Made by a program: the position numbers and the translations under genes. Below the pieces are notes generated by a model. The model was given only the letters and a program-made list of their open reading frames with translations, was not told the origin of the DNA and ran no database searches. Positions 44,992 through 56,787 of a stretch of DNA of 64,000 nucleotides are shown one piece after another (the stretch's first letter is position 1; each line of letters opens with the position of its first letter). The DNA comes from Kalaharituber pfeilii (Eukaryota > Ascomycota > Pezizomycetes > Pezizales > Pezizaceae). The stretch is from the NCBI GenBank assembly GCA_015179045.1, contig WHUZ01000062.1, forward strand, positions 248,001 to 312,000. Reading direction: 5' to 3'.

Positions 44992-45470
44992 GATTAGTAT
45001 TAAGCTTATGTTTGTGAATTAAAACTTATGTGCTTTTCTGGGACACATGCAAGCGCAGTCTTTTGTGCGCACATGTACGAGCATACAATTGTGTGATCAC
45101 CCAGCTTGAGGGGCGGGCACCGAGACTAGTCACCATCGTAATTGGGCAGAGAACGATATAAACAAGAATGCTTCATCACTTGATGTGACATGCTAAAACA
45201 CTATCACCGAGCAGGGTGAACCTCAACATTCTTTCATGTCAAACCAGAATCATTAAGTACTTACTGTATATGGTTAATCATCCTTTGCAGTTAATCTCGT
45301 CGCAGCGCTCGCTATAGGAGTAATTTAGAAAGAAAAAGTCGATCACAGGATTTTTTGACCGAGCAGTAACTGCGCATTTTCCACCACCTATGTCACTGCA
45401 AACATAGGAAACGTCTGCGGCCCCTTCATCATGTGTGTTGGATGATATTATGAGTATGAAATGCACGTTC

Positions 45471-46563
45471 TTATGCCGCAGCTGAACCCTGATTCCCCGG
45501 CGGTGCTGGCCCTGCATGTGGTGGGACCACTAGCTCGCCCGCCTCATTCTTAGGCGGATCCTCCACATTCCATTTCTCCATCCACACAAAGGCCCACCGC
45601 TTCCTCGCTGTCACCGTTGGAAACGGCCACTCCCTGTACAAATATCCCGCTGTCATTTCACTCCTCTCGGGTGATCCCTCGCTTTCCACCATAAAACGTT
45701 CCGCCATGGTCTGTGGATCGGACTCGCACCTCTCCACTGCCACTCTAAGGTCGAATTTGTACCCTTCATCCCCATCAACTGGCCCCTCTGGTCCAAGCTC
45801 CCAAAACTCACGTAACTTACTCACCTTTTCCTCTGCCTGCGCAGCTACCTGCTCAATCTTCCGCTTCGCTGCTCCCACGGACGAAATCACTGCAATAATG
45901 GACCCATCCCCAAGATTCTGCTGGTCAACATCTAGTCCACTTCCCCTTCCACCCGAACGGTATTGTACCGCCCTCGCAAACACTGTTTCAAAGTCACTCT
46001 TCTTCACGATGTACACCTCCCTACTCCCCCACCGGGGGTGGATCCAGTCCTCGAATCGTCGCCTCCTGAATCTCCAAGCGCATGTACTCCATCCAGCTCA
46101 TGTTACCATCGCCGCCGTATAAATCTTCGACGTTGATCTCCCGCTCACACGCTCCGTCAAAATACATTAGTGCCCACCGAGACGATGTCGGAAACTTGTC
46201 TGACTGGCGCCATAGCGCTAGGGTCTCGGCATCCATCTCGGTGATGGGAGGGAAGACTTTGTAATAGCCCTCGCTGAAGCCATACCGAGTTTTCATTGCT
46301 TGATGTGCAGCGTCGACTGCATCAAGGGGAGTCCAGTGGGTGCTTTCAAGCCAATTGCGGTGGAAGGCGTATATTGGTGAATTGGACCACTCTTCGTGAC
46401 CCGAGTGGCCGATGATGTGATACACGGTTGTGCCGGTCATGCTGCTGGACAGGACATGGGAATACGGTGATTGCAGTAGAACCCTATAGGGAAAGGGAGT
46501 GTCGCGTGCAATTGACCACTGTGGCCTTACTGTACGCAATATTAAGATGTTACGTGTTGGCAT
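45471..46563 (-). CDS. hypothetical protein in two frames
   Basis: Two adjacent minus-strand frames are probably one gene. The upstream frame (ATG 46,563, or more likely the inner ATG at 46,440 reading MTGTTVYHIIGHSGHEEW) ends at 46,021. The downstream frame (46,016-45,471) starts VYIVKKSDFETVF and ends in a Pro-rich tail. Composition is protein-like and uninterrupted, but I recognise no domain. The junction leaves only a 12-nt GT..AG segment, too short for an intron, and the frame changes by one. A frameshift, an undetected intron or two separate genes are all possible. Confidence 0.55.
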
Positions 46564-47276
46564 ATGCAGAACAAAAATGTAGGCTTAATGCTTGGCGCCC
46601 CAGGAGACGACGATTCACACTCCGTTTTAGATTGACTCACCACGGGATAAAAAGCAGCATCAAATTTGAAGATCGTCAAAGGTTACTGATACATCCAGAA
46701 CTAGTTGCTCTCCACCATTCACCGGACTCAATATATTTGCAATATTAATATGGTTCGAATTTCTTTAGGCAGTGAGTACTGTAAGCTGTGTGCAGCTGTA
46801 GGTCAATGGCACGCCGCCAGCCACGCCCGCTGGGCCTTGACATGCGATTAGGCCGGAACCAGATTGCATGAAGGATGTGAACTCTTGAAAAGCACTGTCT
46901 AATGCACCCGGAACTGTGAGCGGTATATATTGCAACGCTCCCTAGGAATATGGTCTTGGGTGAACCAAAAAATATTTAAATAAATAACCTAAAAGAGACC
47001 TTCCGCAGTTCAGGTCAAGTGTAGATCACGTGGCTGCCTATGCCAAAACTGCAACGCCAAGATTTCAAGAGTGGATTGGGAGTTAGTAGTAGGTAGAAAC
47101 ACATGTACAACGCCCACGCAACGGCTTGACTTGAGACTATTCTGTACCGTGTATCGGACTGAGATACACTTCGTTAACATTTGAAATTATAAGTACGGAG
47201 CATTGGCATTAGCTCCATATCCCATGTCGCGCTCTTCACGCCTGTGTCATACTGGATGCAAGAGGCGTGACTACTA
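46564..47276. other. intergenic
   Basis: The 5' flank of the minus-strand gene, then spacer. No further feature seen. Confidence 0.4.
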
Positions 47277-47368
47277 TTTTTTTTTTTTTTTTTATATCAA
47301 TACTCGCTTGCCGCCTGTAAGGCCATGGCGAGGTATTATGTTAAATACATAGGTCATACTAGTAATGT
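47277..47368 (-). mobile_element. A-tailed hairpin element, family 1 (92 bp)
   Basis: Poly(T), then ATATCAATACTCGCTTGCCG and GGCCATGGCGAGG, then 35 extra bases. A perfect 13-bp duplication ggcgtgactacta flanks it (47,264-47,276 and 47,369-47,381). Confidence 0.95.
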
Positions 47369-47478
47369 GGCGTGACTACTAGGCGAGGAGCGTCCTTTCT
47401 TCTCCTTTTTACGGAGAGGGTAAGACTTTTGTGTTGCAGCCACAATTCGGGTCTGAAGTTCACATGCGGGACGGGTAT

Positions 47479-47652
47479 TTTTTTTTTTTTTTTTTTTTTT
47501 TTTTATATCAATACTCGCGTGCCGCCTTATGGGCTATGGCGAGGTCTAGTTACATCAAAACAAAGTACAAGTACGGAACAATAGAAGTAAATCCCCCGGG
47601 GCTAACCCCTCGCCCATTCCAAAATTCCTATCACTCCCCGAAGGCCCTCCCC
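47479..47652 (-). mobile_element. LINE 3' end insertion, family 1 (174 bp)
   Basis: Poly(T) of about 26, then the hairpin sequence, then about 107 further bases of the element, including CCATTCCAAAATTCC (compare CCCACTCCAAGATGTC near 63,306 in the LINE). A perfect 20-bp duplication flanks it (47,459-47,478 and 47,653-47,672). It links the hairpin unit directly to LINE 3' sequence. Confidence 0.95.
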
Positions 47653-47672
47653 TTCACATGCGGGACGGGTAT

Positions 47673-48399
47673 GTGAAAACCTTGTCTGTATTACCTTCCT
47701 AGTTCCCCTGGTGCCAGCGGTAAGGCTATTGCTCGCAGCACCGCCCTAGCTCTGGTGAATACACAGGAAAGAACCCTATGTGCTTCCAGGTTCTGTTCCT
47801 GCAATGTTATGACTGGACTAAACTGGCTGTAAACGAGGGGCAGATGTCAGGGCGGTGAGACATGGTATCCACAGATGACGCATGATAATTATGCCATGAA
47901 TCATAAGACGATGATGAGAGATTATGATGCACTTGTTATTAGCACTTAATGTCATATAGAATAATGCAATGAACGACGCACTGGAGCCTGGAGGGAAGAC
48001 CTAGATAGAGGCCTAAGAACGACCCCATACAAAGGTCAAACTCCAAGCGGTGTCTTAAGTTACACCTACTTTTTGCTGCATATCGCAGTCACCGTAACAG
48101 CAGATATCTGTATTCCAGGTGTAATAACAAGCACAGTCTCTGTGAGCATAAGCACTGCATTCGTCATTTGTCTGTACAGTTATTCAAATCTTCAGGTAAT
48201 GTTGAATCGTTGCTTGCGAGGTCTCTCTATTTATGATTAGTTTTATCATTAGATGGCTTCTCCATGTACATGCAGAGGGATTCGAATTTCGTTATCATAT
48301 GGCGTTTGGGGACTTCAGTAAACACTGTATTGAACAAGGGTGATGGGAAAGCAGCCTGTATTCTGATGATTTTCTTGCTGTATTTTCTTATGCGTCCCA
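47673..48399. other. intergenic
   Basis: No supported gene or repeat. Confidence 0.4.
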
Positions 48400-48590
48400 G
48401 GGGCTCAGGTAGTGTTCCCAACGGGCCGGCCAGGCCGGACCAAGGGTATGGCATGGCCAGCCTGGGCCATAGAAATCTAGCCCGGCCGTGAGGTCCGCCC
48501 GCGCCGGTCCAGGCGGCCTGAATGTTTCAGGCCGGCCCAGGCCGCCCAGGTCGGTCCAGGCCGTTCAGCCCATTCGGGCTGCAGTGCGAG
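48400..48590. repeat. GGCCTGG/CCGGTCC-rich array, copy 2
   Basis: Irregular GGCCGG, GGTCCAGGC and GGCCCAGGCC units similar to 20,470-20,605. An open frame through it is a by-product of composition. Confidence 0.7.
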
Positions 48591-48600
48591 CTAAATTATA

Positions 48601-48660
48601 TCCTCGCCATAGCCCACAGAGCGGCATGCGAGTAATGATATTAAAAAAAAAAAAAAGTAT
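48601..48660 (+). mobile_element. A-tailed hairpin element, family 1 (minimal)
   Basis: A 60-bp insert starting TCCTCGCCATAGCCC. A 9-bp duplication taaattata flanks it (48,592-48,600 and 48,661-48,669). It sits just beyond the GGCC array. Confidence 0.9.
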
Positions 48661-48669
48661 TAAATTATA

Positions 48670-49401
48670 CAGTAGCTATATACAGAACGTACTCTAACTT
48701 CTACGTATACCTCATTCTCTAACGTTTAGGATTTGGTTTGCCGATTTTGCACCACCAGTATCGCTTTCCATTATCATGCACAGCTTTACCATACTTTCAA
48801 ATCCAACTTTGTTGCACCAGATTTTTGTAACCCAAATTCCAGAAGACTTGATTTCGGCATCAGACTGACTGCAGGGAATCGTCGATGCAAGATTAAAACT
48901 TGAACTGCACTATGGAGACTGAAGAAAGATTACTGAAGAATCATCATCTGTGGTACCGGTGGTTGGAATCCATGCAGTACTAATAAAAGAAAGTAGAATA
49001 CAGTCAAGCGATACTAAAAAAGATTACTTTCCTGAATACCTGCAAAAATCGCTACTCAACAAGAAAAGTCTAGATACATATAGAAAGGTTTATATTACAT
49101 CCGTGTCCAAGTAACCTGAAGGTGGCCGCTGAATAGCTTCGTAACGAGCCCTCTTACCCTGAATCGCTTGAACGGCCTGGCCGGTCGGGAACGCTGGAAG
49201 CAGGGTAGTAACTCATAGCACATCCGGCACAAATTCCCATTGGCATTCCTCTGGTGGGTTGACCAGTGGTTGTCGATGTATGGGTGTGCGGAGTTTATTT
49301 GAAGCTATTGTTCGAGTGAGTCTTGCGGAAGTTATCTGCAGATCTTCTTTGGGATGAGCAAGGATGATGCGTACAAAATAGCTAAATGATACTTGACTTA
49401 A
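48670..49401. other. intergenic
   Basis: AT-rich spacer with no supported feature. Confidence 0.4.
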
Positions 49402-49455
49402 GGCCCTGCCATGGCGAACAGCTGCAAGCGGGGTCATGTGATATAAAAAAAAAAA
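49402..49455 (+). mobile_element. A-tailed hairpin element, family 2 (minimal, 54 bp)
   Basis: Starts GGCCCTGCCATGGCGAACAG and ends ATAT plus an A-run. A perfect 13-bp duplication atacttgacttaa flanks it (49,389-49,401 and 49,456-49,468). It is the shortest clean copy in the window. Confidence 0.95.
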
Positions 49456-49746
49456 ATACTTGACTTAACACAAAAGGAAATAAACAAAAGGAACGACATA
49501 GAATGAATGATAAAACAAATACGGAACAGCATCCCTCTTATTCTGCCCCCACCCCCTTCCTCTCCTTCGTCTCAGCGTCCCTCTCTACCCGATACCCTCC
49601 ACCTCCAACCACTCCCCTATCACCCTCTCCTTCGCAAGCTGCACTTTCTCCTTCTCCAGCTCCACTCGTCCCCAATCCACCTTCACCTTCTCAACTAAAC
49701 CTGGGACAGCTATATACTGGCCAAGTAAATGATCCCAAAAGAAAAA

Positions 49747-50376
49747 TTATAGGAAGCATTTGCCAGTATTGCATGCTGGGAACGAAACCGTCCCCCACTG
49801 CCTTGCATCGATACTTGCAGGGGCTGGGGAGACTGTTTCAGTGCGAGGGGGAGTTGGGGCAACCGGAGCTGTTGCTGTTTTTATTGTTACTGTTTCTGCT
49901 GCGGAGGCTGCTGCGGAGGCGACGGCAGCGGCGATGGCCGAGACCAGGAAAAGGGGTAACGTTGTTTGTTCCGGGTCGTAAGGGTCCCAAATAGGACCAG
50001 GAACACAGAGATGGTTTGTTGCTCCATCACTGTTTCCGTTGCCGCCATTGTGCTTGTGACCGTCTCTGATGAGTATGAGCACCGGGAGACTGGGCTTGCC
50101 CTGTCCATCTGCTCGTAAGCAACCTACATACAGACTATGAACTAGCAAACCTACCTCATTACGAGGGCGAAGCAGATGGATGAGAGCAGAACGATAATCG
50201 CTATAGTATTCATGCTGATAAAGCGTCTTGGGATTGGCGAATGTGCAGGAGTGTGCGGGAAATGGGGATGAAGGAGGGAGCGGGGAGGTGGTATAGATTT
50301 CGGGTCTGGCTTTTGTGTGGTACCCTCTACCTGAAAGGGCAGGCGGGCTCGGATCCGTGCAATGGTTAGTCAGCAC
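49747..50376 (-). CDS. hypothetical protein, possible membrane segment
   Basis: A minus-strand frame with a Pro-rich start, then LPVLILIRDGHKHNGG, an Ala/Val-rich hydrophobic stretch (LFLVSAIAAAVASAAAS) and a Thr/Pro-rich tail. A possible intron (GTAGGT..) lies near 50,120-50,155. No family is recognised. Overlapping frames on both strands are also open, so the coding strand is uncertain. Confidence 0.25.
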   Translation of the reverse strand: MLTNHCTDPSPPALSGRGYHTKARPEIYTTSPLPPSSPFPAHSCTFANPKTLYQHEYYSDYRSALIHLLRPRNEVGLLVHSLYVGCLRADGQGKPSLPVLILIRDGHKHNGGNGNSDGATNHLCVPGPIWDPYDPEQTTLPLFLVSAIAAAVASAAASAAETVTIKTATAPVAPTPPRTETVSPAPASIDARQWGTVSFPACNTGKCFL

Positions 50377-50903
50377 TGCTGCATTTGGTGGTTGTGTGTA
50401 CTAGTACATATTGATGCGGGCCTGCTCGAGATATGCAGCTGTGCAGATGCGCACCAATTTGAGAGAGGATCGCGTATGCCATGAGCGGGGTGCCGAGCCA
50501 GAGCCCAGCGCAGGGCTGTCTCTCCTTTTATCCCTCTGCTGTCCGCTGTCTTCCCAACCTTCCCGCTATGGTAATCTTTACACCCACAATCACGTGGTCG
50601 TCCGCCAAGAACCTAACGTCACTTCTACCCCACAGACCGAAGCCCAGCCCAGATGCTCGCTCGTTTACAGTACACGCAACAAAAAAACAAAGCAAACACA
50701 ACACACGCCTTGAGCATCGACGCACCACTTTCTATAATCACAAAACAGAATTCTAAAAAACATGCCACGTTTGACATACAACTATAACTGCGCATCCAAG
50801 ATTATATTTCATAGAAACCAATCAAGCAATTGCGAGGACAGAAATAGGAAAATTGGAAATAAGAGAGTAGTCGGTTCAGGGTAACTTTGCCGATGAATAT
50901 GAG

Positions 50904-51006
50904 GTTTTTTTTTTTTTTGTATATATCACGTGACCCCGCATGCAGCTATTCGCCATGGCAGGGCAAATTAAAAGAGCTCTCAAAGAATGAACTGGCCCTG
51001 AAAATG
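50904..51006 (-). mobile_element. A-tailed hairpin element, family 2 (103 bp)
   Basis: Poly(T), then TATATATCACGTGACCCCGC and GCCATGGCAGGGC, then about 42 extra bases. A perfect 12-bp duplication gatgaatatgag flanks it (50,892-50,903 and 51,007-51,018). Confidence 0.95.
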
Positions 51007-51018
51007 GATGAATATGAG

Positions 51019-51892
51019 TACTATCAAGGAATCTGTTGATAGAGCGCTGTACACGTGGCTGCTGGCGCCGCTAGACCTGGAGTTTTCGCTATGCCAAGAA
51101 TCGAACTGGCCTACGCCTTGGCTGAACTATGGCCACCAGGAATGGGGATAACGGTACAAACATCCGTACACCGCTACATATACTCGTATGTAAGACCCCA
51201 ACACAATCCATTATTGCCACACTCACAATCTCCTTTTTCCAACCCCAAGCTCGACTTATGCAATTCAGTTTCTAGTCACCTACCTACTTCTTATTGGTAC
51301 GTATACATACCTACATGACCCTGATAATTCATCAACCTACACCCACCCCACACAACGCAAACGCACACAAACACACTTACACCAGAAACATATATGCATA
51401 CTATATTTATCCATATATATCACCAGCCCATCTCAATTCCCCTAATTACATACTAATATACCTTTAAATAAAAATATCCCTCAGAACCCATACTTCGCAA
51501 CATATATATGCATCCGGACAAAAAAAAAAAAAAAAAAAAAAAAACCAAAACTCTATCCCTGCATGCAACAAGTAAAGCAAAAGGAACGGAATAGAAAAGG
51601 AGGAGTACGAATGACAGCCATGGATATATATGTATAATAGCCAGAAAAGAGTCAGGTCGATTAACGTCTAGAAAAAGAAAATTATAGAGAAAAGAATAAT
51701 GAAAATCTCCACTTTAGGAATGAAAATGAAGGGGAAAATAAGAGAGAAACAAAAAAGAAACATACAATACGAGAATAGATAGAAGAAACCACATGATCAG
51801 ACTCCCCTTAAACATCCCATCGCAAGCTGGTTTCTTTTCCCATCAAAGTACATTCCCCCTCCCATAGACACATTCCACATTATAAGCCATCA
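51019..51892. other. 3' flank of the transporter gene
   Basis: AT-rich, with an A-run at about 51,521-51,544. No gene is supported. Confidence 0.4.
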
Positions 51893-54800
51893 CTACTCCG
51901 CCTTCGGCTTCACACTAACCTGACTCTTCTTCGGCACCCTCGCCAACCAATACAATCCCAATGCCGCAAACATATTAAACACAATATACACCATCAACAA
52001 ACCCCAATCTCGCCACCTGGTGCTGTAATCCGTGTTCACCTGTGCCAAAAACGTATTCGTGTCCGCCACCGTGCAGAACCCGCAGTCCCCTCTCGCGTCA
52101 GGGTTCACCACGTATCCGCCCACCGTCTCAGTCCAATTCTTCATCCACTCGCCGCACGTCAAGCCATCGCCTGGCTGGAGCTGCATGACCTCGATGCTGG
52201 AGCACTTCACAGCCGTGTTTGCCACGCCTACGCTCAGCATCCCGTTGACAATATACGTGAATGGCGACAAACGGTACATGAAGATCCAGAAGCGTGGGAA
52301 GCGATCCGGCCCGGCGAGGACACCGCAGAAGATGAGACAGAGCGAGAACATGAGCTGCGCAATGTTGCCGCCGGTTTCTGCCGTCTCGACGCCGGCAATA
52401 ATCATGTGTGTGAAAGTCGACGACCAGATGTAGAAGGCCCAGATGAACAGGAACATGAGGGCGCCACGCTCAGTGACGGCGTCGGTCGGCTCCGCGTTTT
52501 TGTGCAGACCAATCGGGTAGTACCAGCTGACGTAGGTCAAGACCGCCATGAGGGTTTGCCAGGGAAGCTCGACAGTAATGTTGGCGATCATGAAGGCCTT
52601 CCATGAGTACGTCTTGGATGGGCGCTCGCGGACTTCGTAGAGGGAACGTTGAGTGACAAAGTGCGGCATCATCTGCTGGGTGAGGTTGCCAAAGATGGTG
52701 AGGAGCATGAAGATGGAGAACATCTGGTTCTGGAGTCCCTGAAGCGATGTCCCAGCGTCGAAAAACGAAAAGCCAATGAAGAGCGCCGTGGCAACGCAAA
52801 GGAATGTTTTGGAGTAGATGTAGGTGGGTGTGCGCCAGTATTGCTCAAAGACACGCCTTGTGCACACCAAGACCTGCGTCGGGAAGGACACTGCAAACTC
52901 ATCGTTGGCGCCAGGGTGGTCCACAGTGCGTGGGGGAAGCTGGGATAGTTCCTGTTGCATGCGCTTGAGTTCCGCCTTGACAGCCGCTTTCTCCGGCGAC
53001 GCGTTCCACACCTCTGGCCAGTCGTTGCGGGTCGCAAGGGCAACATTGCCGGCGGCACCGATGACCTCGAGCATCCATTCAGCGGGGTTGGCACTTGGCG
53101 GGCAAGGATGGCTTCCGTTGCGCTCAAAGTATGAGATGAGGGTATGCGAATTCTCGCCGATGGGGCCGAAGTAGACAGGCTTGCCACCGGCAGCGAGGAA
53201 GAGGAGGCGATCGAATTCTTGAAAGAGGATGGCGGATGGCTGGTGGATGGTGCAGAGAATAGCTTGGCCGTTGTTGGCGAGCTTGCGCATAAGGGCGCAA
53301 ATGGACCAGGCGGTCTGCGAGTCGAGACCGGAGGTAGGCTCGTCGAGGAAGAGTAGGAGCTCAGGCTTGGCAGTGAGTTCAACGCCGATGGTCAAGCTGT
53401 TGTGCTCAAGTCGTTAGTATACACGAATAAGATTGTCACGGGAAAGAAAATTGGCATTACCGCTTGCGCTGTTCAACATTCAGCCCTTCACCTGGAACAC
53501 CAACGACGGCATCTGCGTAGTCTCTCATTTCCAACAGATCGATAATCTCCTCGACGTAGTCCATCTTCTCCTTGTCGCTTAGGTGCTTCGGTTGCCTCAG
53601 GAGTGCGCTGAACCTCAGAGCCTCACGGACCGTGGATGTGGACAGGTGCAAATCTTGCTGCTGGACATAGCCCGTCTTTCGCTGAAAGGAGCTGTCGCGC
53701 TGGCGGCCATCGACGTACATGTCGCCCGTGACGACGCCCATTGTGACGCGGTTTGCGAGGACATCGAGAAGTGTGGTTTTTCCGGCGCCAGAGACGCCCA
53801 TGAGCGCGGTGAGCGTGCCTGGCTTGACCCATCCATCGACGTGGTCCAGGATTCGCCTGTCTTGTCCCTTGATCTTGATATCATAGCATACGTCCTCCCA
53901 ATGAAAGATTGCAGTCTGCTTCTGGATGGCCGCGGAAATGTCCTTGGTGTTTGGTGCCTCGTTGCCCACGACAACACTCTTCTCAGTCGCGAGGGCGCCC
54001 TCGGCGTCATGGGACTTGGACTTACGTGGCACCTTGCCGCGGCTGAAAACGAGCACCTCACCCTTCGACTTGGCCCCTTGGATCCATTCGCTCGCCCCGA
54101 GATATGTGGCCAGGAAGAAAAAGAAGAAGCCCCAAAGAATGCCAAGGTTCCTCCACATGTGGCTCTTGGAGTACGAGTAACTCAGCCCGATGAAATCATC
54201 GCCTCGAACAGTCTCCTTGCCGGGAATGCTTCCAACAGTGGAGCAGACATGCGAGGCGCTGGTGGCGGGGACATCGTACGCGGGGAACATGCCGTCGACA
54301 TTGGAGGGGATATAGGACGTGCACGGGTACTCCTGCCCGCTGAACTCGTTAACCATGAGCGACTCGAAGGCGTACCCGATCGGGTTGATGTAGTTGATCC
54401 AGCGCGCGTACACACGCATATCCCTGGGTGGGATCGAGAAGCCAGTGTAGGTGACAAGTGCGAGCATGAAGATGGCGGCGAAGGGCATGGCCTGGTGAAG
54501 CGTCCTGGAGCAAGCAGCGATGGTACGGAAGATGTTACTCATGACGAGCGTCGTGACGAACGAAAAGAGGAAGAAGATGAAGAAGGCGTCAACCTCGCGG
54601 CGAAGGTTCGTCATGAAATACAGTGTCAGGTTAAACGCGATAGCAGTGATGATCTTTGCCGGCATGTCACAAATCATGGACGCGATTGCCTCGGAGACAG
54701 GGTGATAGAGTGCATACCGCGCATGCTTCTCGACAATGGGGCGCTGGGCGTACTGAGTCAAGATTTCGAGGGCTGACGAGAAAGCATTGAGCAAGACGGC

Positions 54801-56787
54801 GAAGAACAGGAGGGCTCCGCGGGAGAAGAAGCTCGAGGTATCGCTAGGGAGGTTGTAGAAAACGCTTCCTATAATCATGGCCATGGCTCCGTTTCCGATT
54901 GCACCAGTAAGCATGAGGGTCATGTCGCTCTTGAGACGTTTGAAGCCGCGGTCGACGCAAAGCGCGATCTGTCCGGCCATAGTAAGTGTATATGGCGACT
55001 TTGAACGCTGGCCTCTGGCCTGCAGCGCGCTGCGGGCCTCGCGGAACTCGTTGACGCGGGAGCCGGCGAAGGGGTACTCCTTCTCGAAATCCTCGATCTC
55101 GGCGAGCACGCGCTTGCGGGCCTCGCTCTCCTTCCAGCGCTGCGCAAACTCGTCGGGAGTGCGCGGCACAAGATGCTCGAAGCCGAGGGCGACGATGCGC
55201 TCGGCGGGGTTGGTGATGGACGTCAGAAAGTCTGCGGTGGTACTGCGGTTTGGGAAGACGTAACCCATGTCGGTGAAGTATTTGCGGGCCTCCGTGGTGG
55301 GGCCGAAATAGATCTGGCGACCCTCATAGAGGACGATGACTTTGTGGAAGAGCTGCAATTGTAAACAGATATGTTAGCACTGCGCTATTTGAGCTGTCAT
55401 AATGTGACCGTGGTGTATGGGACTCACATCGTACGCAGCTTGCGGCGCCTGGTATATCGCCAGCAGACAGGTGCTCCCTGTCAGGTCTGCATGCATTCGT
55501 AGTGTGCGAACAAACTCGAGCGCGGTGGCGCTGTCAAGGCCTCTGGTGGAGTTGTCCCAGCACTGCAGCGGACTCCCGCTGAGCGCCACCTCCGCGATGG
55601 ACACACGCTTCCGCTCACCACCGGAGACGCCGCGGATGAAGTCGTTGCCGACGCGGGTGTTGATGGTGTGTGAGAGGCCGAAGATGGTCATGATGACGTC
55701 CCGCATATGCTCGGCGTACTGCTGGCGGGTGACGTTGTATGGACGGATACGGGGGGCGCGGGCTTTGGCTGCGAATGTGAGAGTCTCACCGACTGTGAGC
55801 TGTGGGAAGTGGACTGTTCAAGGCGGAGAGTCGCCCAATCGGTTAGCATCGCAAGAATTGGCTCTCCGGCCTCCAGGGGCACTGTAATCAAGTCCGGCGG
55901 ACGTGTGGGTATCATATAGTCTTGCTTAGAGCATCATATGAATGTATATAGTAGGTAGGATATAAAATGCAAACAAACATACCGTCAGTTTCCGCCTGGT
56001 AGATAACCTCCCCCCTAAAGTTCTTGTGCATCACCTCCTTCGGAATACCCTGATAGTTTATCTCTGACTTGTCATCCACATAGAAGCCGTGGGTCTCCCC
56101 CGCGACCGTCTTGAGGAACGTAGAACATCCACTCCCCGGCCGCCCGAGCACAACCAACATCTCCCCGCTCTTCACCACACCCTCAAAGTCCCTGAGAATC
56201 TGGATCTTTGTTTTCCCGCTTTGTCCGAATACCGACTTGACGCCTTCCACAAGCGAGAGCCAGATGTTTGCTACGTTCTTCTGGAAGTCTGTTGGTGTGC
56301 CGAAGCCATGGACGTTGAGGTTCCTGAATGAGACACCGGCGCGGAGTGCGTCGAGGTCGACGCCCTCGGGGAGCCCGTTCTCGCCGTCGCCGTTGCCGGC
56401 TCGGGCATGGTAGCGGAGCACAGTCTTGACCCACTTGCGAGCGTCGAACTCTGGGCATGCGGGATTGAGCTCTGGGTGGGAGGGGTCCACGAATGGGTTA
56501 GCGTTTGCGAGGTGCCCGATGGTAGATTTTGTCTGCGTGTGTGTGAGCCCGTTGCCGGCCTGGGGGTTTTCGTCGCCGTGGTGGGAGAGCCGACGTGCGA
56601 GCTCGGTGAGCTGCTCGTCGATTTCGGCATCGGTAGGCAGGTGGTGGTCATCGGAGGACGGGGACTTGATGCCGCCGGCAACGGGGCCGGGGGCGATGTC
56701 GGCGAACTGCGTGACGGAGCTGGCGTCGGAGAGGCTGCTGGTACCCGATTTCTCGGGGTCCCTCCTCTCGGCGGACAGGTGTGACAT
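51893..56787 (-). CDS. PDR/CDR-type ABC multidrug transporter (ABCG)
   Basis: Full-size fungal pleiotropic drug resistance transporter, an ATP-driven exporter of lipophilic compounds at the plasma membrane. Hand-spliced exons 56,787-55,983, 55,813-55,428, 55,352-53,461 and 53,396-51,893 keep frame, giving 1,528 residues, the usual family length. The order is NBD1-TMD1-NBD2-TMD2. NBD1 has the PDR-specific degenerate Walker [10 protein letters not shown] (about residue 215), signature [13 protein letters not shown], and Walker [18 protein letters not shown]2 has canonical Walker [10 protein letters not shown] (about residue 940), the family-typical degenerate signature [15 protein letters not shown], and Walker [14 protein letters not shown]. 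Each NBD is followed by six predicted membrane spans, and the second half has Cys residues in the last extracellular loop. All key motifs are intact. The start at [10 protein letters not shown] gives a normal N-terminus. The substrate cannot be read from sequence. Confidence 0.97.
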
